A stretch of 64,000 nt of DNA, from the NCBI GenBank assembly GCA_018240025.1, contig JAFEGM010000077.1, positions 686 through 64,685 on the forward strand, read 5' to 3'. Position 1 is the first letter of the stretch. The number at the start of each line of letters is the position of its first letter. The position numbers and the translations under genes are program-made. Under the pieces are notes generated by a model. That model was not told where the DNA came from and did no database searches. It saw only the letters and a program-made list of their open reading frames with translations. This DNA is from Verrucomicrobiota bacterium. GTDB taxonomy: Bacteria; Verrucomicrobiota; Verrucomicrobiia; Chthoniobacterales; SZAS-18. Shown here piece by piece: positions 52,614 through 60,541 of the stretch.

Positions 52614-54216
52614 CACACCCGTATGGCCGGCTGCGCCAGTAGTTCCACCCCGACACCGCCAGCGTGAGCGCGGCCAGCGCGAGCACCATGGTCTGCAACC
52701 GCCCGGCGGGCACGGCCTGCGCGATGAAGGCCCGGGCGACGGCGTCGTTCTCGTGCGCGGCCCAGGCGTGTCCTCCCACCGCGTACTCCCGGGCCGCGGC
52801 CAGTCCATTGGCGACGGCACTGGTCCAGCCGAAGGCGACGAGGCTGCCGAACGCATGCCAGCCGAGCGCCACGGCACCGACGGCGATCCCGCCCACTGCC
52901 AGCGTGCTGAGCGACCACGCGCCCAGGCCGAGCACTCCGACGCTGACAAGTCCGACCGAGACTGCGCCAATGCTGATCGGCGCACAGGCGAACGCACCCA
53001 CCGCGAGGAACGGCGAGAGGGCCCGATCGCCCAGGGCGATCCACCCGCAGACCGCCGGCGCACCCGGCGGGGGCACGCCGGTGCGCAGATGCAGCAGCGG
53101 CAGACCCCAGAGCCTCCGTGCGCTGATGTACTCGGCCGGACGATGCCGGGCGTCGCCCGCCGCCACGAGGTCCGGGACCCGCGCGAGTTCCTCCGCCCGC
53201 AGTTGGCGCACGCCTTCGACGATGCGCTGGAGCCATCGCCCGTACCAGGCGGAGAAGACCGCGCACCCTGCCAGCCCCAGCGCGACGAAGAGTCGCGGCC
53301 GCGGCTCCCAGAAATCGCCCGCCCACCAAGCCAGCGCGAAGAATCCGCAGAACGCCAGCGGAGCGCCCGCCACGACGAGCGCATCGCGCCGGGCCCGGAC
53401 GCGCTCACGCTCGGTGCGGGTCGCGTGCAAGGTCGCACGCAAGGTGAACAGGCCGCTGACCGCCCCGAAGAGCGGACCGAGCAGCGCGCCGAGCCCGAGG
53501 CTCGATTTCGAGGCCGCCGGCAGCAGGGCGCCCGCCGCCGCGGTCGCACTGGCCGTGGGAATGGTGCCGGGCAGGGCCGCCAACACGGCCAGCGTGAAGG
53601 CTCGCCCTGGCGAACTGCGCTCCAGCGCGCATTCGACGAATCCCGCGACCTGCTCCTGCAGCAGCCGGCGGCCGCGCGAGAGCCGCTGGCGGACCGCTTC
53701 CTCGCCGAGCCCGAGCGATTCGGCCACCCGCGCCACCGACTGCTGCTCGCGGTAGAACAGCACGAGCGGCTCCCGGTAGAGCTCCGGCATCCGCTCCAAC
53801 GCGCGCCAGACGATCGCCTCCTCCTCGCGCGACATGGCGACCTCCGGCGGCGGCGGCAGATCGGCCACCGCGGGCGACCCGCCCGCCTCCAGCGCCTCGA
53901 GCGATTCCGCCTGCGCCGTCGGCTCGCGTCCCTCGCGACGGCGCGCATTGCTGACCAGCTGCCGGGCAATGCCGCACAGCCAGGCGCGCAGGCTCCCCGG
54001 CTCCCGCAGCTGACCGAGCTGCCGCCAGGCCGCGAGGAAGGTTTCCTGCGCCAGATCCTCGCTCCGCGCGAAGTTGCCGGTCCCGCTGTAGGCGATGGAG
54101 CAAACCAGCGCCTGATAGCGCTCCACGATCGTGCCGAAGGCGTCGCGATTGCCGTTACGCGCCCGGGCGACGAGGTCGGCATCCGTCTGCGGGTGGGGCG
54201 AAAGGAAGGGCGGCAT
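52603..54216 (-). CDS. ECF-type sigma factor fused to a C-terminal membrane domain
   Basis: 537 residues from ATG 54216 (MPPFLSPHPQTDADLVARAR). Residues about 10-85 are sigma region 2 (DAFGTIVERYQALVCSIAYS, EDLAQETFLAAWRQL). About 130-190 is region 4 (LERMPELYREPLVLFYREQQ, ESLGLGEEAVRQRLSRGRRLL). The rest (about 200-537) is membrane-associated: AFTLAVLAALPGTIPTASAT, LVVAGAPLAFCGFFALAWWA, and a Gly/Ala/Val-rich stretch (FLAVGAFACAPISIGAVSVG) plus a final segment (MVLALAALTLAVSGWNYW). Such fusions replace a separate anti-sigma factor in Planctomycetes/Verrucomicrobia. Its signal is unknown. Repeat elements flank the gene. Confidence 0.9.
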   Translation of the reverse strand: MPPFLSPHPQTDADLVARARNGNRDAFGTIVERYQALVCSIAYSGTGNFARSEDLAQETFLAAWRQLGQLREPGSLRAWLCGIARQLVSNARRREGREPTAQAESLEALEAGGSPAVADLPPPPEVAMSREEEAIVWRALERMPELYREPLVLFYREQQSVARVAESLGLGEEAVRQRLSRGRRLLQEQVAGFVECALERSSPGRAFTLAVLAALPGTIPTASATAAAGALLPAASKSSLGLGALLGPLFGAVSGLFTLRATLHATRTERERVRARRDALVVAGAPLAFCGFFALAWWAGDFWEPRPRLFVALGLAGCAVFSAWYGRWLQRIVEGVRQLRAEELARVPDLVAAGDARHRPAEYISARRLWGLPLLHLRTGVPPPGAPAVCGWIALGDRALSPFLAVGAFACAPISIGAVSVGLVSVGVLGLGAWSLSTLAVGGIAVGAVALGWHAFGSLVAFGWTSAVANGLAAAREYAVGGHAWAAHENDAVARAFIAQAVPAGRLQTMVLALAALTLAVSGWNYWRSRPYGCGRR

Positions 54217-54253
54217 GCCCACAGGTGGTCGGGGAACCGAAAAGGTGACAGGA

Positions 54254-54540
54254 AAAAAGCGGCCTGCGGCTTTGGTCGAGGCGAGGACGAGGACGAGGGG
54301 GGAGTTTGGCCTGCGGCTTTTGGTCGATGCGAGGACGAGGACGACGACGAGGACGAGGACGATCCCGTGAGCAGCGCGCTCTCCGGTCGCGCATCCCGGA
54401 CCAACGAGGAGGTCCTTTCCGTCCTTTCGGTCCTTGTCGTCCTCGATCGACCAGAGCCGCAGGCCAAACTCCCCCCTCGTCCTCGTCGTCGTCGTCGTCC
54501 TCGTCCTCGATCGACCAAAGCCGCAGGCCAAACTCCCCGC
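54254..54540. repeat. GAGGACGA-type element, copy 2: nested inverted repeats
   Basis: The outer left arm starts AAAGCGGCCTGCGGCTTTGG (54256). The inner left arm starts GAGTTTGGCCTGCGGC (54303) and runs into GAGGACGAGGACGACG units. The core starts GATCCCGTGAGCAGCG (54361). The inner right arm ends ATCGACCAGAGCCGCAGGCC (to 54465), then AAACTCCC; the outer right arm ends ATCGACCAAAGCCGCAGGCC (to 54530), then AAACTCCCC. Transcribed, it would form two nested long stems. It fills the 361-base gap 54217-54577; no gene is seen. Confidence 0.88.
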
Positions 54541-54577
54541 CGCTCGCTCTCCCCACCGAGACGGCTACGTTCGCCCC

Positions 54578-55249
54578 ATGCCGCTGCAGCCGCTCGCCGA
54601 GGACGTCTGGACCGACGCGGAGCCGATGCGCTTCTACGGACTGCCGATCGGCCGACGTGTGACCGTCGTGCGCCAGGCCGCGGGCGGCTTGATCGTCTTC
54701 TCGCCGCTGCGCTGGTCGGCCGCCCGCCAGGCCGAGCTCGAAGCGCTCGGGCGTGTCGACCTGATGATCGTGGCGAACCGCTGGCACGACCGCTACTTCG
54801 ACGAATACCTGCCGCGCCTGCCCCGCTGCCGCTTCGCCGCCAACCCCGCGGTGCGCGCCAACCACGCCGCCTGGCCACTGCGGTCGCTGGAGGAATGCGC
54901 GGATGCGCTGGCCGACTTCGCATGGCGCACGCTCCCGGGCCTGCCGGTGCTGGAGGAGACCGTCTTCTTCCACCGCCCGAGCCGCACGCTCATCGTGGCC
55001 GATCTCCTCTTCCACGTGGAGCCGGGCGCCGACTGGGTCTCGCGCACGCTGCTCGCGCTGGCCGGCCTCGGCGGCCGCCCGGGTCCATCGCGTCTCGAGA
55101 AGCTGCTGGTCCGCGACCGCGTGGCCTTCGCCGCCGGCTGGCGCGAGGTCCTCGCGTGGGATCCGGCGCGCGTCTGCGTCGGCCATGGCCGCGTCATCGA
55201 GCAGGACGTGTCGCAGATTCTGCGCGAAGCCTACGCCTTCCTGCTCTGA
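54578..55249 (+). CDS. DUF4336-like protein (metallo-beta-lactamase-related)
   Basis: 223 residues from ATG 54578 (MPLQPLAEDVWTDAEPMRFY). RRVTVVRQAAGGLIVFSPLR, VDLMIVANRWHDRYFDEYLP, VFFHRPSRTLIVADLLFHVE and ARVCVGHGRVIEQDV follow the strand order of DUF4336 proteins, which resemble MBL-fold enzymes but lack the HxHxDH metal site. The role is unknown. It is followed 101 bases later by the transglutaminase on the same strand. Confidence 0.75.
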   Translation: MPLQPLAEDVWTDAEPMRFYGLPIGRRVTVVRQAAGGLIVFSPLRWSAARQAELEALGRVDLMIVANRWHDRYFDEYLPRLPRCRFAANPAVRANHAAWPLRSLEECADALADFAWRTLPGLPVLEETVFFHRPSRTLIVADLLFHVEPGADWVSRTLLALAGLGGRPGPSRLEKLLVRDRVAFAAGWREVLAWDPARVCVGHGRVIEQDVSQILREAYAFLL

Positions 55250-55350
55250 GTGAACGGGACGAGCCCTTCGCGGCCACGCCGTTCCAGCGCTGCCGGGCCA
55301 CCGACCCGACCACCCGGGCCCCGACCCGCGAAATTCGGTGCTCCACCGCC

Positions 55351-56412
55351 ATGCCCTCGCCGCTTGCCCAGATTCAGACCGAAGAACGACCGCCCGCGCT
55401 CGACCTGCTCGTGCGCTGCGGCTGCGAATTCGTCTTCGAATGCGCCGCGCCGACCCCGATCCTGCTCGCGCTGGCGGTGCAGGATCGACCCGGACAGCGG
55501 GTCGCCGACCAACGCGTGACCTTCACGCCTGCGGCAGAATTGGCCGACTACCGCGACTTCCTGGGCAACACGATCCATGTCCATCGCCTCGCGCCTGGCA
55601 CCAATCAGCTGCGCTACGACACGCTCGTCCGGGTCTCCTCGCGCCCCGAGAATGCCGGGCCCTGGGGCCGTCAGCTCAAAGTGGAGGAACTCCCCTCGCA
55701 GCTCCTGCGCTACACGATGCCCAGCCGGTACTGCGACAGCGACCGCCTGCTCGCCTTCGCTCAAGCGCAGTTCGCCCACCTCCCGCCCGGCCAGCCGCTC
55801 GTGCAGGGCATCCTCGACTGGATCCACACGCAGATCGAATACCGCGCCGGCTCCGGCTCGCCGCTGACCAGCGCCAGCGAGATCGTAGCCCAGCGTTACG
55901 GCGTCTGCCGCGATTTCGCCCACGTGCTCATCGCGCTCTGTCGCTGCTTCAATCTGCCCGCGCGCTACGTCACCGGCTATGTGCCGGACATCGGCGTGCA
56001 CGATCCCGGCACGCCCATGGATTTCCACGCCTACGCGCAGGTCTGGCTGGGCGACCGCTGGCATACGGTCGATGCCCGCTTCAACACCCCGCGCATCGGC
56101 CGCATCCACATCGCGCAGGGCCTCGATGCGGTGGACGGCGCCTTCGCGACGCACTTCGGGCCGGCGCAGCTGACCGGCTTCCAGGTTTGGAGCTATCAGA
56201 TTTCGGAGCACGACGCCGACCTCGACCGGCCGGTGAATCCAGCGCTCGACCGGCTCTGCGGCTCGCCCGAAGTGCGTCCGAGCCGCGATGGCGGGTGGGA
56301 CGGCGCGCCCTTCGAGTCGGTCGCCTGGGGCCCGCGGACAGTGACGACCGCCGGCCAAGGCTGCTCGCAGATGGTCGGTCCGCAGATGCCGAGGATGGAC
56401 CGCAGATTCTGA
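55351..56412 (+). CDS. Transglutaminase-like cysteine hydrolase
   Basis: 353 residues from ATG 55351 (MPSPLAQIQTEERPPALDLL). The N-terminal beta-sandwich is followed by a transglutaminase-like core with an intact triad: Cys186 (RYGVCRDFAHVLI), His226 (MDFHAYAQVWLG) and Asp241 (TVDARFN). This resembles the large family of bacterial transglutaminase-like peptidases/amidases. No signal peptide is seen, so it is cytoplasmic. The C-terminal 60 residues are Arg/Pro/Gly rich and end QMVGPQMPRMDRRF. An open frame upstream through 54-55 kb is antisense and repeat DNA, not coding. Confidence 0.9.
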   Translation: MPSPLAQIQTEERPPALDLLVRCGCEFVFECAAPTPILLALAVQDRPGQRVADQRVTFTPAAELADYRDFLGNTIHVHRLAPGTNQLRYDTLVRVSSRPENAGPWGRQLKVEELPSQLLRYTMPSRYCDSDRLLAFAQAQFAHLPPGQPLVQGILDWIHTQIEYRAGSGSPLTSASEIVAQRYGVCRDFAHVLIALCRCFNLPARYVTGYVPDIGVHDPGTPMDFHAYAQVWLGDRWHTVDARFNTPRIGRIHIAQGLDAVDGAFATHFGPAQLTGFQVWSYQISEHDADLDRPVNPALDRLCGSPEVRPSRDGGWDGAPFESVAWGPRTVTTAGQGCSQMVGPQMPRMDRRF

Positions 56413-56476
56413 ACTGAAAGGGATGGAGTGAGCCCGGTGCGCCTCTCGCCCCTTCGTGGCTTCGCCCTCTTCGCTT

Positions 56477-56516
56477 CTTCGCGTGAGCCGCCTTTTCTTC
56501 GCGTGAGCCGCCTTTT
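56477..56516. repeat. Two tandem 20-base units
   Basis: CTTCGCGTGAGCCGCCTTTT occurs twice in tandem, preceded by CGCCCCTTCGTGGCTTCG. These are the same words as the right arms of the elements at 15.2 and 33.5 kb, but here without a left arm. It lies between the transglutaminase and the peroxidase gene. Confidence 0.85.
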
Positions 56517-56618
56517 GCCGCGCACGCCAGGCACGGCAGTCACCCTCCGCTCCAAATTCCGGCGACTTCGTCCCCACAAACTGGCCAACCCGCAGTTGTC
56601 CGGCTTACAAGTGTCGCC

Positions 56619-58478
56619 ATGCGCGTATCTCACTGCGGTCGTTCGCTGCTCCTCGCGGCCTGGTGCCTGCTGGCCGGCCGGGCCTTCGCCGGACATCTCG
56701 TGAATCTCTCCACCCGCGTCTCGGTCGAGACCGGCGACAGCGTCGCCATCGCCGGGTTCGTCGTACAGGGCACCGGCACCAAGCAGGTGCTGATCCGGGC
56801 GCTGGGCCCGTCGCTGCAGGCTGCTGGAGTCAGCGGCGCGCTGGCCGATCCCTCGTTGCGCCTGGTCAATCCGAGCACCGGCGCGGTGCTCGCCAGCAAC
56901 GACAATTGGAACTTCGACGCCACCCTCTCCGCCCGCCAGACCGCCCTCGGCCTCAGCCTCCCGCTGGCCAGCGAAGCGGTCATCGCCCTCGCGCTCGAAC
57001 CAGGGTCCTACACGGCCATCGTCAGCGGGGCCAACGGCGCCACCGGCATCGGGCTGGTGGAGGTCTACGATGCCGAGACGGGCGCGCCGAGTGCGCTCAT
57101 CAATCTCACCACCCGCGGCCCGGTGCGCAGCGGCGCGGGGGTGATGATCGGCGGCTTCGTCATCGGCGGCACCACGCCGAAGCGCGTGCTGGTGCGCGCC
57201 CTCGGTCCTTCCCTCAGCGCCTTTGGCGTGCCGGGCGTGCTGGCCAATCCCGGGCTGGAGGTGATCGATGCCGCCGGCACCCGCCTGGCCCAGAACGACG
57301 ACTGGCAGACGCAGGCGGCCGACCTCGTCAGCGCGGTCCGCGCCGCCAGCCTCGCGCCCACGCAGACGGCGGAGGCCGCGCTGCCGCTCACGCTCGCCCC
57401 CGGTGCGTACACGGTGCTGGTCAACGGCGCCGGCGGGGGCAATGCGCTGGTCGAGGTGTACGATCTCGATTCCCCCAGCCCCACCCCCGGCAACTACGCG
57501 CGGCCGACGCTGCCCGCGGGCTTCACCCAACCGCCCATCGTGGGCCAGGACAACACGCCTGCCGCCAACCCGACCACCGATGCCGGCGCCGCCCTCGGAC
57601 GCGTCCTCTTCTACGATCAGCGTCTTTCGGCCAACCGCACCATCGCCTGCGCCTCCTGCCATCAGCAGGCCCACGGCTTCAGCGATCCGCGCGCCTTCAG
57701 CGTGGGCTTTGCGGGCGGGCTGACCGGCCGCAATTCCATGGGCCTGAGCAACGCGCGGTGGTATCAGCGCCGCGCCTTCTTCTGGGACGAACGCGCCGCC
57801 ACGCTGGAGGATCAGGTGCTGCAGCCGATCCAGAATGCGGTCGAGATGGGCCTGACGCTGCCGGAGTTGGTCAATCGGGTCGCCGCCGAGCCGTTCTACG
57901 CCACCCTCTTCCGCAACGCCTTCGGCACGCCCGACGTGACCTCCGACCGCATTTCGCGCGCGCTGGCCCAGTTCGTCCGCTCCATCGTCTCGACCAACTC
58001 CAAGTACGACGCCGGCGTGGCCAGCAACTTCGCCAACTTCACGCCGGAGGAAAATCTCGGCCGCCAGCTCTTCAACGGGCGGGGCAATTGCAACGCCTGC
58101 CACGCGACCGACAACTTCGTGCCCGGCGCACCGATCTTCAATAATGGGCTGGAGAATCCCTACGTCGACAAGGGCGTGGGCGCCCTGACCGGCCGGCCGC
58201 AGGACGAGGGCCTGTTCAAGGTGCCGTCGCTGCGGAACATCGAGCTGACCGCCCCCTACATGCACGACGGCCGCTTCGCCACGCTCGAGCAGGTGGTCGA
58301 TTTCTACGACCGCGGCGTGGTCGCCCATCCCAACCTTTCGGGGCCCTTGCGCAATGGGGCCGGCAATCCCCGCCGCCTGAACCTGACCCCCGCCGAGCGG
58401 AGCGCGCTGGTCGCCTTCCTCAAGACCCTGACCGACCCTTCCCTGGCGACCGACCGCAAATTCGCCGATCCGTTCTGA
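56619..58478 (+). CDS. Secreted di-haem cytochrome c peroxidase/MauG-type protein with two N-terminal beta repeats
   Basis: 619 residues from ATG 56619 with signal peptide (SLLLAAWCLLAGRAFA). Residues about 25-280 hold two copies of a beta module (VLIRALGPSLQAAGVSGALA and VLVRALGPSLSAFGVPGVLA), a repeat common in Verrucomicrobia exoproteins. The enzyme part (about 300-619) has two CxxCH haem sites, Cys344 (CASCH) and Cys491 (CNACH), with LGRVLFYDQRLSANRTIACA, RAFFWDERAATLEDQVLQP and YMHDGRFATLEQVVDFYDRG. It should reduce peroxide or oxidise a substrate in the periplasm. Confidence 0.93.
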   Translation: MRVSHCGRSLLLAAWCLLAGRAFAGHLVNLSTRVSVETGDSVAIAGFVVQGTGTKQVLIRALGPSLQAAGVSGALADPSLRLVNPSTGAVLASNDNWNFDATLSARQTALGLSLPLASEAVIALALEPGSYTAIVSGANGATGIGLVEVYDAETGAPSALINLTTRGPVRSGAGVMIGGFVIGGTTPKRVLVRALGPSLSAFGVPGVLANPGLEVIDAAGTRLAQNDDWQTQAADLVSAVRAASLAPTQTAEAALPLTLAPGAYTVLVNGAGGGNALVEVYDLDSPSPTPGNYARPTLPAGFTQPPIVGQDNTPAANPTTDAGAALGRVLFYDQRLSANRTIACASCHQQAHGFSDPRAFSVGFAGGLTGRNSMGLSNARWYQRRAFFWDERAATLEDQVLQPIQNAVEMGLTLPELVNRVAAEPFYATLFRNAFGTPDVTSDRISRALAQFVRSIVSTNSKYDAGVASNFANFTPEENLGRQLFNGRGNCNACHATDNFVPGAPIFNNGLENPYVDKGVGALTGRPQDEGLFKVPSLRNIELTAPYMHDGRFATLEQVVDFYDRGVVAHPNLSGPLRNGAGNPRRLNLTPAERSALVAFLKTLTDPSLATDRKFADPF

Positions 58479-58527
58479 GCCCGGCCGGCCGCACTCTCCA
58501 AGGGCAGCCGGGCCGGGCCACGCCGAC

Positions 58528-58989
58528 CTACCGCGGCGTGAAACGGAACGAGTCGTGACTGCCGCCCGTCAGGACGGAGGCCGTCTGGGCGGCCGCATAC
58601 GACTTGCCATAGATCGCCTCGATCGCGCCCCAGATGGCGCCGAGGGTGAAGGTGCATTGCCGGCGCGAACCGGCGGGTTCGCCGGCCGAGCAGACCGTCT
58701 CCGAGGTGTCGACGACGATCGATTCGCCTTCGCTGCGCACCTGGTCGACCTGACAGAGCTTGGTGCCGCCGGCGCCGATGGCGCCGTTGAGCATGGCGGC
58801 CAGTTCGCCCGCCGGCGGGGCCTTGCCGGCCACGCCGAGCTGGGTCGCCAGATTGCGACCGCGGAGCTGACCGGCCTGGATGAAGACCGCCGCGGCGCCT
58901 TCCGGGCTGAGGGTGTCTTCGACGCCGGTGATGAGGGCCTTGAAGCAGACGATGCTGCTGAAATCGCCGAGGATGGGACGATGGGACAT
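58528..58989 (-). CDS. V4R-like small protein, partner of the roadblock protein
   Basis: 153 residues. It begins MSHRPILGDFSSIVCFKALI and has three well-placed cysteines (GTKLCQVDQ, SETVCSAGE, SRRQCTFTLGAIWGAIEAIY). The GxxxxxxxxYGKSY end recalls V4R-type small-ligand domains. The match is tentative. It follows the roadblock gene by 46 bases on the minus strand. No signal peptide. A weak GC-rich hairpin (58479-58513) lies after its stop, facing the peroxidase. Confidence 0.6.
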   Translation of the reverse strand: MSHRPILGDFSSIVCFKALITGVEDTLSPEGAAAVFIQAGQLRGRNLATQLGVAGKAPPAGELAAMLNGAIGAGGTKLCQVDQVRSEGESIVVDTSETVCSAGEPAGSRRQCTFTLGAIWGAIEAIYGKSYAAAQTASVLTGGSHDSFRFTPR

Positions 58990-59035
58990 GGGTGAGTGGA
59001 GGAGTGGGTGGTAGTCCGTGAGCGGTCAGATGCGC

Positions 59036-59401
59036 TCAGCCGAGCACCTCGGCGATCCGCCGGGCCGACGCGCGGCATTCCAGATGGAGGAGGCCGATGT
59101 TCCCGCCGGCCGGATTGATGACCGCGAGCACGCCCTTCGAGCCCGCGCCGTAAATGAAGACCTGCCCCGCATCGCCGCTGACCGAAGTCTCGCTCAACGT
59201 GCCGCTGCCGAAGGCTTCGCACATGCGCTTTCCGAGGCCGAGACTGGTGGCGACCATGGCCGCCATGCGGTTGGAATCACCTGCGCTGACGTTTTGGGCG
59301 ATGAGCATGCCGTCCGCGCTGGCGATGAGGCAGCCGCGCACGTCGGGCAGCGACGAGCGGAGTTCGTTGAGGATGGCTTGCAGCCGATCAGAGATGGACA
59401 T
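59036..59401 (-). CDS. Roadblock/LC7-domain protein
   Basis: 121 residues, a single roadblock domain: MSISDRLQAILNELRSSLPD, VRGCLIASADGMLIAQNVSA, QVFIYGAGSKGVLAVINPAG, NIGLLHLECRASARRIAEVL. Such proteins (MglB type) regulate small Ras-like GTPases in polarity and motility. No GTPase gene is in the window. It is the first gene of a two-gene unit with the protein at 58528; a candidate promoter lies at 59523-59551. Confidence 0.9.
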   Translation of the reverse strand: MSISDRLQAILNELRSSLPDVRGCLIASADGMLIAQNVSAGDSNRMAAMVATSLGLGKRMCEAFGSGTLSETSVSGDAGQVFIYGAGSKGVLAVINPAGGNIGLLHLECRASARRIAEVLG

Positions 59402-59522
59402 ATTGAGTCAATTACGGGTTAGTTTCCGAGGCGCATCCGGTCGCTGCTGGGTGGAACCCACCGGGAAATCGAACCGAGGTGGTTGGCTCAGCTCATCCGG
59501 GGCAGCGCGTCGAATTCCAGTG

Positions 59523-59551
59523 ATTATGGAAAATGATTAAAATTTGGTAAA
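59523..59551 (-). promoter_or_regulatory. Candidate sigma-70 promoter for the roadblock gene
   Basis: On the minus strand TTTACC (-35, 59546-59551) and CATAAT (-10, 59523-59528) are 17 bases apart, in the only AT-rich patch of the 316-base gap 59402-59717. An 8-bp inverted repeat (AAAATGAT 59530-59537 / ATCATTTT 59553-59560) overlaps the -35 and could be an operator. The rest of the gap shows only a CGACCC/GGGTCG pair near 59619-59652 and no gene. Confidence 0.5.
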
Positions 59552-59717
59552 CATCATTTTTGACGATACTATTGTCACGAATTCCAAGTCGCGGTTTTTG
59601 AGGCATGTATAGCTGCTCGTTCCTCGACCCCCGCGCTTTTGCCAACGGGTCGGGGGACGACCCGCATCTCCGGCGCGTTTTTGAGCCCTCGGCCGGTCAT
59701 TCTGCGATTCCGAAGGC

Positions 59718-60437
59718 ATGACCCATTCGTCGACCCGACCCGCCTCTGCTTCCGCTTCCCGCCGCCACTCGCTCAATCAGTATCTTTCCCTTGGCGCCTG
59801 TTTGCTCGCCGGAGCGGGTTCCGCGACCACGGCCGATGCCGCCATCACGTTCATCAATCTCGGTAGCGAGGTGCTCTTCGACACCGACCCGACCGGCAAT
59901 GCGCCGGCCATCCGTTCCTTCGATCTGAACGGCGACGGCCAGTTCGACATCGACTTCGCTCATCTCAGCCTGGCGACCGGTGCGGGGGCCTTCGTCGCCT
60001 CGGCCGATGGCGGGCAGCTCAGCGCCATCGCCCAAACCTTCAGCGGCTTTCTCTACCCGGCCCGCCTGAACGCCGGTGCCAACATCGGGGCCGGTCAGAA
60101 CTTCCTCGCGCTGTCGCCGAACCCGGGCTCGCTGGCGGTGGGCAACGGTTACCCCAACAGCCAATGGGTCAGCGACCCGACCCCGGCGTTCCTCGGCATC
60201 AGTTTTCAACACAACGGGCAGCAGGTTTTCGGCTGGGTGCAGATCGCGGTGGCCCCCAGCAGCGGGCCGACCCCCCGTGCCCTGACGCTGATCAATGCCG
60301 CCTTCGAGGACAGCGGCGGGGCGATCACGGCGGGCGCGATTCCAGAACCGTCCACTTCGGTGGGGGTTTTGGCCTTGGGCGCTGCGGGATTGGCCTGGCA
60401 TCGACGGGCACGCGCGCGCCGACAGGTCGCGGCCTGA
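59718..60437 (+). CDS. PEP-CTERM sorting-domain exoprotein
   Basis: 239 residues. A long signal region (start MTHSSTRPASASASRRHSLN, cleavage near TADAAI) leads to a beta-rich body with FDLNGDGQFDIDFAHLSL (calcium-type DxNxDG), FQHNGQQVFGWVQIAV and a C-terminal PEP-CTERM: PEPSTSVGVLALGAAGLAWH followed by a basic tail RRARARRQ. The tag is cut by an exosortase (EpsH family) for surface or EPS delivery; that enzyme is not in this window. The function of the body is unknown. Confidence 0.93.
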   Translation: MTHSSTRPASASASRRHSLNQYLSLGACLLAGAGSATTADAAITFINLGSEVLFDTDPTGNAPAIRSFDLNGDGQFDIDFAHLSLATGAGAFVASADGGQLSAIAQTFSGFLYPARLNAGANIGAGQNFLALSPNPGSLAVGNGYPNSQWVSDPTPAFLGISFQHNGQQVFGWVQIAVAPSSGPTPRALTLINAAFEDSGGAITAGAIPEPSTSVGVLALGAAGLAWHRRARARRQVAA

Positions 60438-60541
60438 TCCCTCGCTCTAGCGCGGGAAATCGAACGGCGAGCTGGCCCGCTCGCAGCGCCCCTGAGCCGT
60501 CGCCGAACGCGCGCCCAGAAGCTCAGTCTCTGTCCATTGCT

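Noticed and set aside
52753-55350. Long plus-strand open frame leading into the transglutaminase
   Set aside because: It reads antisense to the sigma factor and through the GAGGACGA element; the family N-terminus begins at ATG 55351.
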